A DNA stretch of 64,000 nt from Ancylostoma caninum. Its lineage: Eukaryota > Nematoda > Chromadorea > Rhabditida > Ancylostomatidae. The stretch covers positions 62,001 through 126,000 of the forward strand of contig JBAJFG010000102.1 in assembly GCA_037903475.1 (NCBI GenBank), written 5' to 3'. Positions 1 through 10,129 of the stretch are shown here, one piece after another; the stretch's first letter is position 1, and each line of letters begins with the position of its first letter. The notes beneath the pieces are model-generated. The model was not told where the DNA came from and ran no database searches. It was given only the letters and a program-made list of their open reading frames with translations. A program made the position numbers and the translations under genes.

Positions 1-410
1 CCTAGCCTGTGGCATGTATGTGCATGTATGAATCAAAGTTCCCTAACTGGTAATATGAAGTCAAAATGGAAGAAACGGTTGATGCGAGCATCAAGGAATG
101 AAGAGCTCTAAGGAAAGATAAGTGCAAGGCAGCGGGGGCTTTAGCCGTTTGGACAACAAAAAGTGTCCAACAACGTGTTCAGACATGTGTAATCACGGTA
201 GAGCATGATTTTTCTGTAGCTTGCAAGCAATGCCCAAATTTTTCTTTTCTTAATTTCCCTAGTCCACGAAGAACGCAGCCACCACTGACATCCACTGCAA
301 GTGTACTTCATTGTTTTACAGCAATTGCAACCATGTTGTATTATGTGAATACCTTAGGGCTAGGATAGAAATATGAAGAAGTGAGGAATTGTTCGCAAAC
401 TGCGGGGAAA
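1..410. other. No gene; ordinary AT-rich DNA with one repeat fragment
   Basis: I see no splice-bounded open frame here. The stretch at about 125-215 (containing GGCTTTAGCCGTTTGGACAA) reappears in reverse orientation at about 7745-7880, so at least this part is a dispersed repeat. The rest is unassigned. Confidence 0.5.
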
Positions 411-560
411 TCAAGCCCTACCAGAGATCGGCACGAGCTTAGCTAAGAGAACAAAAACTACGAAGTCCCTTTGATTTGGGAAGACGCTAACGAAGTCCCC
501 TTTGAAGAAGAGCAATTGGATAAAACAGTTCATATCGGCAAAAACCGACAGTGAAAGAAC
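411..560 (+). repeat. Dispersed repeat of the 'TACGAAGTCCCC' family
   Basis: The segment starting near AGAGATCGGCACGAG and running through two copies of the word ACGAAGTCCC is repeated with small differences at 51009-51150. Related blocks with the same word lie at about 7655-7760, 25195-25300 (reverse) and 52460-52560. It carries no coding signal of its own. The copies differ by substitutions and small indels, so this is an old dispersed family and not an assembly duplicate. Confidence 0.7.
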
Positions 561-773
561 AAAACGAAATAAAGAAATTTTATTTACAAAAATAATACAA
601 AAAAAAGGAAAAAATACCAAAAAAAAACAACATATGTACAGAATATATATATATATATATACATAATACAAAAAAGTATATACACTGTACACCGGGGGAG
701 CCGTCCCGTTCGTCGTCTTGTGACGTCTGTCCGTTCCTGGAAAAAAAAGTGAAGAGACAATTTACTTGAACAT

Positions 774-1227
774 TTAGGGTAATAAAAGTTGTGGAAAAAA
801 GATATTACACTCCGTGGACGATTCCTCCCCTGGGTAGTGCTGGCGGCGGGGGCGGCGGTGGCGGCGGCGGCGGCAGTGGTGGCCATGGTTGCTCCTTCTC
901 CACGTGCCGCCCTCGATGTCCTGGGCGGCACGTGGGGCGCGCACAAAGTGCTTGCGCTGAAATTGTTCATTAAAAACTATGGAAACTTCACGTAGATTTA
1001 GCTAAGTAGCAAGCATTAAGTAAACTCACCACTTTGTGCCACGCATCTTGGAGAAGGTTGGCAACAAAGTTGCCAACCACCATGGCCACGAACTCGGTCA
1101 GCATTACCCCGTCTTCCGCCTGCTGCACGGCAGCAGCAGGCGGACAGACGCACGCCGCCGCCGTGGCGTTAGAGGCCGCCGCCGCCGTTGTCGTGGCCAC
1201 GTCCACGTAAAAATTCGGCAAATGCAT
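774..1227 (-). CDS. Small two-exon gene, Ala-rich / Arg-His-rich 126-residue protein of unknown function
   Basis: I do not recognise the family. Exon 1 is 1030-1227 on the minus strand. It starts with ATG directly after a strong nematode acceptor (AAATTTTTCAG), so it may be a trans-spliced first exon. It reads exactly 66 codons and ends at a consensus donor (AAAGTG|GTGAGT). The 73-nt intron (957-1029) ends in AATTTCAG, and exon 2 (774-956) continues in phase for 60 codons to TAA. The protein has an Ala/Thr-rich N-terminal third (residues 11-35), a hydrophobic amphipathic stretch at about 42-64 (VMLTEFVAMVVGNFVANLL), and a very basic Arg/His-rich segment at about 90-107. Both exons are GC-rich, unlike their surroundings. 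An acceptor (TTTTTTTTCCAG) just downstream at about 740 allows an alternative 3' exon if an upstream donor near 800 is used. An upstream exon beyond 1227 cannot be excluded. That it is a gene rests on matching splice sites and phase, not on homology. Confidence 0.6.
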
Positions 1228-1499
1228 CTGAAAAATTTTTTTTTTGAGTGCTGTCAAAATTGAGAAGCAAAAAGTCAAAGAACGACAGTACGGAGCAATT
1301 CATAGGTGCGCGTGTGCTCGTATGATGAAGGGCAGGACCAGTCGCAGTTCCGACGCAGCTGAGACCAAGATGATCTACACTGAATGTGCGCGTCAATCGC
1401 CGTCACACGCAGTCATTCTTTTTTGAAGGATTTCCTATGATAACCTGCCAACGCGGCACATCCTGGAGCACAGCGGCGGCGAGGTCGCGTGCATCAAAA
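1228..1499. other. No gene seen
   Basis: This is the flank upstream of the small minus-strand gene and contains the T-rich acceptor tract at about 1228-1245. I could not identify a promoter or SL gene. Confidence 0.4.
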
Positions 1500-1739
1500 G
1501 GGCAATTTATATTAGGGTGCGTGCGTCAGACGGACGCGCCCTAGTATAAACTGGATCTTCCATTTGCAAAGGATTTTCCATAAAAATCGGCCAAAGCGGC
1601 ACGTGCATCGATGAACGTGCGGGCGCCGCGAGGCCGTGAAAGCGTGCGCCTGAGCTGCGTGCGAATGGCCCTGTCTTTCACCATATAGACGCACTCGCGC
1701 CAAACGCACGCATCTAGTATAAATTGCCCTTATCCTGGA
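1500..1739. mobile_element. MITE with GGGCAATTTATA terminal inverted repeats
   Basis: The left end begins GGGCAATTTATATTAG at 1500 and the right end is its inverted counterpart finishing at 1739, giving about 28 bp of imperfect TIR. Two further copies are visible: about 41245-41475 in reverse orientation, and about 51146-51560, which is interrupted by a second MITE. The interior has no open frame. The multiple copies and TIRs make a non-autonomous DNA transposon the natural reading. Confidence 0.7.
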
Positions 1740-1887
1740 TAGGACAATTTATGCTAGCCAGAAGCGTGCATTCATTCGCGGAGGATTTTCTAGAAGACCG
1801 GTGAATTTGGCGCTCAGATCCTCAGTGAAAAAAATGGAGACGGACTACTTTCTAAAACAAAAAAAAGAGAGGAGGAGATAAGACAAA

Positions 1888-2863
1888 AGCGTTATTTTTA
1901 GTGCGTCGGAGTCCGATTCGCATCGGATGTGGGCTGCGACGGTCGGATACGAAATCGGAACGACGCGTCGTGGCTTTGTTTATAGTCCGCAAGCACACGA
2001 TTTCGGATCAGCTGTTTCCATCCATGAATTTCGCATGTTTTCTCTGCAAATCGAGCTGTATTTATCTGTTTCTGACTTTCTTCTTTGGTTTTTGGAGTTC
2101 TCAGCTTTTGCAAATTCTCTTCAACCTCAAGAATTTTATTGTAATCTTCCACATAAATAACATCATATGCTAAACACCACACGTTTTAGTTTTGACTGCT
2201 CGCTGAGCTTCACTTTACAATAAATTAAACATAAACACAACATGTTAGCATCCTAGCACATTGTCTTCTTCACCGCACCTCCTAGTGACCGTTGGATATA
2301 AATTCAAAAGGGCATTGTGGTAGTGGGGCACATACATGTACACATAAATGCTCTACTTGCATTGAATACCATGCAGTTTTCTACCTTCTAACAACTATGA
2401 TGTGCTTATTGTTTAATAGTACGTCAACCATTCGAAATGAAATGATAGGATACATGATAATAGCGGTCGAGGGCAAAAACTCTTCCAATTATGCAATTAC
2501 TACAACATGGAGGTGATGTAAAGAAGTATACGATATGTTTTAGGACTAGCTATTTGGAGAGTAAATGATAGTTAGTGACACGAAAAGAAAAACAAAAGAA
2601 AATAACGAAAATGGGGTGAAAACAGCTGAGAAAATTCGCCCCACGAGGTCCTATCGATTGATGCATCGGAGTCCGACGTCGCATCGGAGCCACTAGTGGA
2701 TCCGATGCGACGTCGGACTCCGACGACGATTAGGAGGCAAATCGTTCCGATGGAGTAAAAACAGGCGTCGCGTCGGACTCCGATGCGTCGGATTCCGACG
2801 AGGATCGATACGTACCTTTTGTTATCCGACGGGATCGGATTCCGACGCACTATAAATAACGCT
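1888..2863. mobile_element. 976-bp TIR element inserted into an older repeat
   Basis: The ends are inverted copies of AGCGTTATTTWTAGTGCGTC continuing into GGARTCCGAT, a 30-bp TIR with two mismatches (1888-1917 and 2834-2863). Flanking sequence on both sides matches a continuous stretch near 51690-51705, where the element is absent, so this is a filled site with an empty paralogue in the same window. AAA flanks both sides and may be the target duplication. The right third (2640-2863) is full of CGTCGGACTCCGA words in both orientations. I see no transposase. A solo copy of one end lies at 46322-46352. Confidence 0.8.
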
Positions 2864-3740
2864 AAAGAAACTTGGGATGATTTTTGGTGCAACCAAGAGC
2901 CCGCCGCTAACGATCGATCTTGGACAGGACCAGGCAGCTAACATGTTTGTGGCTGTGTAGCATGTCAAAACATGTTAAGAAACGAACACAATTTTTTTTC
3001 TGAAAATGTCATGAAAAATCAAGGGAAATTAAGGGTTTTTTAAAGAAATTTTCTTTTCGGAACGGAAGAGGAAATGATTCTGAACTTAACCATGCAAATA
3101 AAATTGGAAATAATTGATTTTGGGAGGAGATATTTGAAGATATTGTGTCGAACTTGCGCAAAAGACTGTTTTTTAGCTATTTTTTTTCCGCTGCAACTAA
3201 ATAAATGAGGCAATTTTATTACTCATTGGAAAGAGCAGCCTCTCCTCTAGCTAACCGCGTTAATACAATTGGAAATATATGATTTTAGCGAAAGTTATTT
3301 GACGAACATTCTCTGGACCGGTGCTGAACCCTAAATTTTAGGGTAGATTTAGGGTTCAGAGAATTCTTGAGCCATATCTCCTTTCAAAATCAAAAAATTC
3401 CAATTTCCTCTCGCAGTTAGCGGTAAGGTCGTTTTCTTAAACTTGCTACAAAATTTGAACCGAATTCGTTCAGTACCAGCGATGCTGTGGGTACTGCGAA
3501 GTACTTTTTCAGCTATAACTCCTACCAAAATCAACTAAATCTAGTTCTTTTTTTGGATTTGGATAGAACCTCACAAGATGCAGCTATATACTTGTTTTCA
3601 TCCGGACCCGTGCAGAACCTGTCCTTTTACGAGTGCTGACAGCAGTGCTCTAGGTAGAATTTTCGCATAATAGTCGGTCAAACCCGCTTCAAAATCAAAA
3701 AAATTCCAATTCCCTCTGGCGAATTCGGTTCAAATTTTGT
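2864..3740 (+). repeat. Satellite-like dispersed repeat, copy 1
   Basis: This stretch matches 51705-52400 in the same order, and 25360-26450 in reverse. It includes a palindromic word around 3325-3358 (CTGAACCCTAAATTTTAGGG...) and the TACTGCGAAGTACTTTTTC block. There is no open frame. The hAT transposase relic begins exactly where this repeat ends. Confidence 0.75.
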
Positions 3741-3756
3741 AGTAAGTTTAACGCTT

Positions 3757-5428
3757 ATGGGTTTTGTTCCTCTTCATATGGCAGCTTTTTTTCCCATCAG
3801 ATGGACTGATAGCTTTCGCAGTGGGCTTAGAAGCATTCTCAGAATGTATCCTGTGCTTCTGGAAGCGCTGACAAAGGTGTACTCTTCTCAAGACATTGCT
3901 CATTCCACGCGAAAACGTGCTAGAGTGGCAGAATAGATCATGAAAGATGGTCGTGTCTTCATTACTATGAAACACGTCCTCGCTGTGCTCGACAGAATTG
4001 CTGCGTTATCGTTGAAACTGCAACAAACAGATAGCCTGTATGTCGACGCTGCAGAGGCTACTCGAAAGCTACTAGTGTAGCTGACAACCCTTGAATTACT
4101 AAACGAAGTTCAGTCTGAACTTATAAACACTAGTCCACTAAGAATATTTGATGGACAGAGGACTAAACTTCTGGATGCAAGTTTCATTAACGGCTACTTT
4201 ACGAATTTCTTCGGTGTGGAGCAGCAAGATGGCAGATGGAAACTCATTTATTTACCAACACAATGGCCTGGATTCAAGCAACCTCATGCAGCAACTTTAA
4301 CCCCAGAAGAACTGCCATTATCGCGGGAATTGCTTCTCCATAAGTACTTTCGTTCAACGGAATCACACAGGCAGAGATCGAAGGGCGAGTATCTACGCCA
4401 AATAGACATCCCAATCGGCGAAGAAGATCAGGATGCTGTATATGATTTTCTCGATGCGGAGAATGTACGTGGTACATCACTTCTGTTGATTTATAGCTCA
4501 CTTTTTGCAAACACTTCCTGTTCGTTGCAAAAATCAATGGATGAACTACATCGAGACATTCGAGGAAAATTATTTCAACGCTTCAGCGAAGCCACAGAGA
4601 TACCAGACAATTTTTTTGTCACTGTTGATCGTCATCTTCTTCTTGACATAATTGATTTTGAAGGTCGTTCCTACGATGATTTTCTCAACTACATACCCGT
4701 TGGCGCCACATACTCCAATCGCGGTTATCCATTTTATATCAACGGAGATACTAATAGATATAGCACTACCGAAAGAAATAGATTAGTCGAAGATTCTATC
4801 ACGTTGATAGGGAAATACTGCTCTATAAGTGGACTTCGTTCAAAATTCCATCACTTCTACTCCAATCTTCACATCAATGTTGAGACGATCAGGACATGGC
4901 CACGTGATTTTAGACATGATGACAGTTCATTGAGACTATATCAGACCATACTGAACAATGCTAGATCGCTCGCAATGTCGAAAGAGGTCAAGCAGGTCAA
5001 TTTATTTTGGAATCTCCTCCATTCCTCCATGTTCTTATCTTCCTCTGAATTCCTTTTTAGGCTTTTCAATGTGTAATGGTTATTCCGGCTAGTAATGAGG
5101 ATTCAGAGAGGAGTTTCTCTACTGCAAATAGATTAACAACTGGTACACGTTCCCGTTTTTCACATCATACCTTGAATGCACTATTTCAGTACGTTGTTTG
5201 AACTTGTTCTCACCTAATTCACGTCTTTAATTTTCCATGTAAAGCATCCAAAGAAATGGACCAAGTCTTCTGACAGTGGATGCTTCGAAATTAGCAAACA
5301 TGTGGATCAATCCAAAAGAGGGCCTTAACCTCCACCGAGGTGTTCTCTCGACGAGGGCTGGCAGTGATGGAGTAATGGTTACAATCAAAGAATCTTACTA
5401 TGGTGGTGCGTTGTTACCTAAATGGTGA
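3757..5428 (+). pseudogene. hAT-family transposase-like gene, spliced, 5' truncated, two in-frame TAG codons
   Basis: One reading frame runs from 3757 (ATGGGTTTTGTT) to 4986, with only two TAG stops (3934-3936 and 4078-4080). It starts with a RWTDSFRSGL region typical of the hAT catalytic domain. A 74-nt intron (4987-5060, ending CTTTTTAG) restores the frame into IPASNEDSERSFSTANRL, the hAT C-terminal dimerisation motif. A second 65-nt intron (5189-5253) joins to a closing exon with NGPSLLTVDASKLANMW and a TGA at 5428. Both splices keep phase. That argues for a relatively recent, once-functional intron-containing gene and not random decay. The normal N-terminal BED zinc finger is missing, and upstream sequence is satellite repeat. 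The two stops, both amber, most simply mean it is dead. A third, unrecognised intron could remove one of them. I saw no TIRs around it. Confidence 0.7.
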
Positions 5429-5828
5429 TAAATGGGTTGATTGATGTTGATATCATGCTGAAAGAGTGCTTATGTATCCTCTTTTGAGACGTTCTCAGCG
5501 ATGCTAATGGGATCAAAAGCATCATGGAGACGAAGATGAAACTCAGTGCGCTTCTCTAAGTGTTTGCCGATCGAGAAATTTATAGTGACGGAGAAGATGA
5601 AGAACATGATAAGCAACTTCGTGAGAACATCATTTCCGATAAGATGTCAAGATGCAGATCTTTTCTCTTGGACCTGGAGGAATTGACTGATGCTGCACAT
5701 TTGTAATTCTTTACAAACTTCCAGCCGCTTTTGTGTTACTATTGTGAGCTTGGTGAACTAAACTGACGCATCTTTGTGAGTTCCAGTAGTGTTAATCCAA
5801 TAAAAGTGAAATTGTTACGGGACCTTGA
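5429..5828. other. No gene seen
   Basis: This is the 3' flank of the hAT relic. It is ordinary composition with scattered stops in all frames, and I recognise no repeat apart from the start of the next TIR element. Confidence 0.5.
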
Positions 5829-7300
5829 CCGGTAGTAATCCACCCCGCAAGTTGGTAGCAATGTTGCCACCATGACGGCAACACTGCCTACAAGGTGGCA
5901 AGTTTGGATGCGAAGTTGGTGTGAGATGCGGCAATCCGTTATGGCTGCAAAACTTAGCGGCGCTCACAATATCGAACCCCACTATAGCGCGATCATGAGC
6001 AAGCGACTGAACCACTTGGCCATGTCAATACGATATGACGTGCGATTGAATCTCAACACAAACACCAACCAGATCAGATTTTGATTGGTTTTTGGTATCT
6101 CATCTCACAACAGTGTGTACGGTATTGGTAGAGGTGCTGAAATCAACTGCTATTGTACTCAAGCATGTTCATTTCTCCATATCATTAATTTTGCTCCGAT
6201 TTCCTATCTAGTTTGAGGTCTCTTTGTGCCATCAGGTTGACCTTGTTCTCGCTAACCCTTGGCAGCATTATCGTAGGTGTCTCTTAACAATACAATATAG
6301 TCGGGTGAATCCCCTCGATCTCTGCAAAGTGCTCCACCGTGTGACCTACAGGCAGCGTTGCGACCAGCTGAGTGGATCGATGCCCGACCTCCCATCACTC
6401 CCAAAGAAGCTTTCATTTAAAGGCACAAAAATGGAGGAAAACAAATAAACCAGTAACAATGTATGAGAAATGACGGAAACAAGAGCTTATAATCGGAATA
6501 TTTTCCAGAATACTGAGAAAAAACTGGGAAAAGCAGCGCTATAAACCCAGCTGGTGCAAAATGCGGCGGCCGATTATCAAATCAGCTGATCGGACAAAAC
6601 GAGGGCGCGTGATGGAGCACTTTGAGGAACATGGCTAGATTCATTCTATGAGATTACACCTTTGGAAAGATTACAGGGTAATGCTGTTTAAGGGTTAAAG
6701 AGAAACAAAATCAACCAGATAACCCAAGAAAAGACTCATTACATATTACATATTACATTATAGTGTCTGCTAGATGTTTAACTATTTACATACTTCTTTG
6801 GGACTAGATGCACATGCAATTTCATCTAATTAGGTTTCAGAACTCAGGAAACTGAAGAGCAAGTCCGTGCAGGCAAGAACTACGGTTGAAACTTTGGTTG
6901 CGACCACGGTTCCCGACGAGGTACGACCTCGGACATGCCCTAAGGCATGTCCGATCTGCCGACGGGGAAACCTCTCTCCTTACACACTCTCTCGTCGCAC
7001 TCGCCTGCTGCCACCTACGTTGCCACCTTAAGGTGGCAGCTTTGGTGGCGCCCAAGGAGGTCGCGATCTCGTAGGCAGCTGGAGTTTCCGAATATTTGCG
7101 CACGGCTGTTTGAAACAAGGACATCTGAACACTGTACTTGGGGGTAAAACAAGGTCACAGGGATAGTACCCGTGTGAGGTAAAGTTGCAAAATTCAGGAA
7201 TTTTTATTGATTGAGGTGCCTCCGCACCGTTCCGGCTGCCACTGATGTCGCACCCTGGTGCCACCGCGAGTTGGCAACTTGCGGGGTGGATTACTACCGG
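5829..7300. mobile_element. 1.47-kb TIR element (CCGGTAGTAATCCACC ends)
   Basis: The first 26 bases at 5829-5854 (CCGGTAGTAATCCACCCCGC and six more) occur as a perfect inverted copy at 7275-7300. Inside, the right part holds further perfect hairpins: GCCACCTTAAGGTGGC near 7021-7036, and an 11-bp arm palindrome around CGGACATGCC/GGCATGTCCG near 6933-6957. The subterminal GTTGCCACC words are also in both orientations. No long open frame exists, so it is non-autonomous. I could not define a target duplication. Confidence 0.75.
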
Positions 7301-7560
7301 CCCTTGTGTACTATACATCAATACTAATAATTGATCACGCATTGAATTTTTTAAATCGGACTCCACAAAATTATCGTGCAGTAAGCTTCAGTTACTTGAC
7401 AATCGAGCAAACATGGTGATATTTATAAAGCATACTCTCATTGAATACTGGTAACAATCTTCTTCGGACTGAGAGTCTTCCGTTGTCCCTGAATTTCGCT
7501 GATCTAAAGTAAAGAAGGTTAATAAAACTGCTAAGTTATCTACATTAAGATCAATATTTG
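7301..7560. other. No gene seen
   Basis: Flanking DNA without a supported feature. Confidence 0.4.
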
Positions 7561-7970
7561 CGCTATCATGTCTATAACAAAAAAAAAACAAGAGAAATTC
7601 TTACGTTCAATCTCCCTTTTTTGCTATTATCTGCGAAGGAATGGATGGTTACCCGACCAAAGTCCAAGTCCCAGCTACGAAGTCCCCTTTGCTCACCTCA
7701 TCTGCTACGAAGTCCCGCTTGCCTTGAGTCAAGCCTTTGCCGAAGTCTGGGCCCTACCCTGGTTACACATGTCTGAACACGTCGTTGGACACGATTACAC
7801 ACGTCAAAACTCTTCAAACAAGTATCGTTGGACAGTTTTTGTTGTCCAAACGGCTAAAGCCGGCAGCGGGTTCTTTGCTGTGACAAGAGTGCAGCACCGA
7901 AAAATGGCAACACGTCGGCAGAGGTGCAACAACGCGTGCGTTCACAGCCCCTAAACGGACCGCCAATTTG
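7560..7970 (+). repeat. Dispersed repeat of the 'TACGAAGTCCCC' family plus linked block
   Basis: TCTCCCTTTTTTGC is followed by ACGAAGTCCCCTTTGCTCAC and CTTTGCCGAAGTCT. The same order is found at 52420-52565 and in reverse at 25195-25350. The adjoining stretch 7745-7880 is the reverse complement of 120-215. The frame that crosses it is accidental. Confidence 0.7.
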
Positions 7971-8235
7971 TCACGCAAAGTCAAATTTTTTATGCATTGT
8001 AATTGTAGTCTTGATATTGTATCTATAATCAGCTATACACATGTCAGTACAAGCACGTATAAATGAATAAAAGAATCTATATATATATAAAACAAGGGAA
8101 CGCTTACGACACTTTTTTCAAGAATCTGGACGACGCGAGTGGGCCGCAAATTCAAGCGATTGAAATGTACCATAAGCAAGGTTGCGAGGAAAGCGGCTCG
8201 AAAACATGGGACACCATCCGAATAGGGTGGAGGGC
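7971..8235. other. No gene seen
   Basis: AT-rich with a short (TA)n run near 8080. It borders the GC-rich TIR element. Confidence 0.4.
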
Positions 8236-8890
8236 CTACTCTGAACTTTCTGCCCGCGGTGGATCCGCGGTACGAGGTCAATCCGCGGTGGACTCGCGGT
8301 TGCCCGCGATAAATCCGCACGTGCCCGCGGTGGACAACCGGGAGTGACGTCACTAGCGCGCTATGCCCGCACATGATCACGGTGGACCCGCACATGCCCG
8401 CGGTGGACCCGCAATAACATGGCTATCCGCGGTGGACCCGCTCATGTCACACGGTGGACCCGCAGTAGAGCTGATTGCGTCATCAATGCCAACAAAACCT
8501 CCACGCACGATGCACGCATGGCCGAGTGGATAAGAGAGCGGACTTGGAAACATGAGTTCGAAAAGGTACGTGGGTTCGAATCCAGTGGTGTAAAAACGCT
8601 TTCAGGATGAAATATCAGTGCCATCGTGAATTTGCCTCCTCCTCCTCACGACAGAGTCTTCGATACAGGACCATTTTTAGAAGAAAATAACCAGTCCCTT
8701 GAAAATGCATGTTCTCGCGGTGGACGCGCACATACCCGCCGTGGGTCCGCACATGCCCGCGGAGGGTCCGCACATGCCCGCGGTGGAGCCGCAGTACATC
8801 CGCGGTGGAGCCGCACATGCCCGCGGTGGCGAACCGACGCTCCACCTCGGGCACACCGCGGATCCACCGCGGGCAGAAAGTTCAGAGTAG
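8236..8890. mobile_element. 655-bp TIR element with GC-rich minisatellite arms and a tRNA-like core
   Basis: The first 36 bases (starting CTACTCTGAACTTTCTGCCC) at 8236-8271 have a perfect inverted copy at 8855-8890. Next to each end lie tandem copies of a ~21-bp unit with consensus near CCCGCGGTGGACCCGCACATG (about 8250-8465 and 8710-8850). The centre holds a tRNA-like segment (8512-8592). There is no open frame of its own; the open frames across it are created by the tandem repeat. It is a non-autonomous element by structure, and the class is not clear. Confidence 0.75.
8512..8592 (+). pseudogene. tRNA-like sequence (type II, Ser/Leu-like), degenerate
   Basis: It contains a perfect box A (TGGCCGAGTGG) and a perfect box B (GGTTCGAATCC) with the right spacing for a long-variable-arm tRNA. 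The acceptor stem (GCACGCA against GGTGTAA) and the anticodon stem do not pair properly, so I do not call a functional tRNA. It could still be read by RNA polymerase III. It lies in the middle of a TIR element. Confidence 0.55.
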
Positions 8891-9395
8891 AACACTACTC
8901 ACCGGATAGTGTCTATCCGGGTATCGATTTTTCGATCCATTTTATCGATTTTCCTCAGTTTAGCTCCAATCCGGATCGAAATGGACGCACGGGGGTAATC
9001 AACCGCGCTGATCACGAATCTGACGATCACACCGTACTGCGTGGTTATTGATTTTATTGATTTTCTGCGGGTTATGCTGCGGGCGCGGCAGAACCGTAGC
9101 CTTAGGGGTTTTTCACTACGCTGATCACAAAAATGATTGCCATTTTGCACGGCGTGGTCAGTGATTTATTGACTTGATCGATTTTTCGTAAGTTGTGCTG
9201 CAGTATGCTGCAGCCGTGGCAGAATCCTACCCACATGGTTTCTTCACTGCGCTGATCACGTACCGGATACCCACTTCGATGGGGTTTTTCATCCACCGAA
9301 TTTGTTGATCTTTCGCGAGTTCTGCACGGGGGTAGTGGGAACATATTCATAGGGCTAGTGAATAAATAGATAAATAAATAAATAAATATGAGGCC
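8891..9395 (+). repeat. Diverged tandem block with CGCTGATCAC words and an (ATAA)n end
   Basis: CGCTGATCAC recurs at about 9006, 9119 and 9251, inside units of roughly 110-130 bp that share TTATTGATT and GCTGCGG words. The block ends in an (AATA)n tract at 9358-9388. A related copy of the first 130 bases is at about 24010-24160, also followed by an AAATAAAT tract. That layout resembles a LINE-mobilised or SINE-like 3' end, but I see no Pol III promoter in it. Confidence 0.55.
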
Positions 9396-9739
9396 GGTGC
9401 AGCCTCAGTTGTATTCTTTCGATTGACGAGTCGCGCGGATAAAAGATTTCATCATCACCCCCTAGACATCACAACACAGGCCGCTCCTGTCACATGTCGA
9501 ATTTCGCCAGATCTTAAAAAAGGCCATTTTCTTAACCGAAAGTTTAGCCCGTTTATAAACATGACTTATAATAACGGGCTTACTTCATCTGTCACGTGTG
9601 TGTGTCAGAAACGAAATTCCCTGATTGGCCAGTGATGGTGATTACGAGGTCAACAAGATGATAGGACGGGTATGGTGAGGTTCAAAGAATGAAGAGAAGC
9701 TCTAAAGGATGGGGAAGTGGAGAGCGGTGAGTGCACCGC

Positions 9740-10115
9740 GGTGTGGAGGGTGCGCCGGCGCCGAAAAGTGGGGAAACGCCTGGGGACGGGTCCAACGGCG
9801 TGATGAGGGTGCGGCGGCGTCCAAAAGTGGGGAAACCCCTGGAGTCGGGTCCAACGGTGTGATAAGGGTGCGCCGGCGCCGAAAAGTGGGGAAACGCCTG
9901 GGGACGGGTCCAACGGTGTGATAAAGGTGCGCCGGCGTCCAAAAGTGGGGAAACGCCTGGAATCGGGTCCAACGGTGTGATAAGGGTGCGCCGGCGTTCA
10001 AAACTGGGGAAACGCCTGGAGTCGGGTCGATAAGGGTGCGCCGGCGTCCAAAAGTGGGGAAACGCCTGGAGTCGGGTCCAACGGTGTGATAAGGGTGCAT
10101 CGGCGTCCAAAAGTG
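9740..10115 (+). repeat. Minisatellite, ~59-bp unit, about six copies
   Basis: A unit containing AAAAGTGGGGAAACGCCTGG and GGGTCCAACGGTGTGATAAG repeats with a period near 59 bp. The same unit family appears again as a shorter array at about 39390-39590. The long open frames in several phases are a by-product of the repeat. Confidence 0.85.
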
Positions 10116-10129
10116 GTTTGGGTCAATTC

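Noticed and set aside
411..440. AGAGATCGGCACGAG looks like a cDNA cloning adaptor
   Set aside because: The same word with diverged flanks occurs at 51009 as part of a long dispersed repeat, so it is genomic.
9682..10110. 142-residue Pro/Arg-rich open frame on the minus strand
   Set aside because: It follows the 59-bp minisatellite in several phases at once; no start context or splice site.
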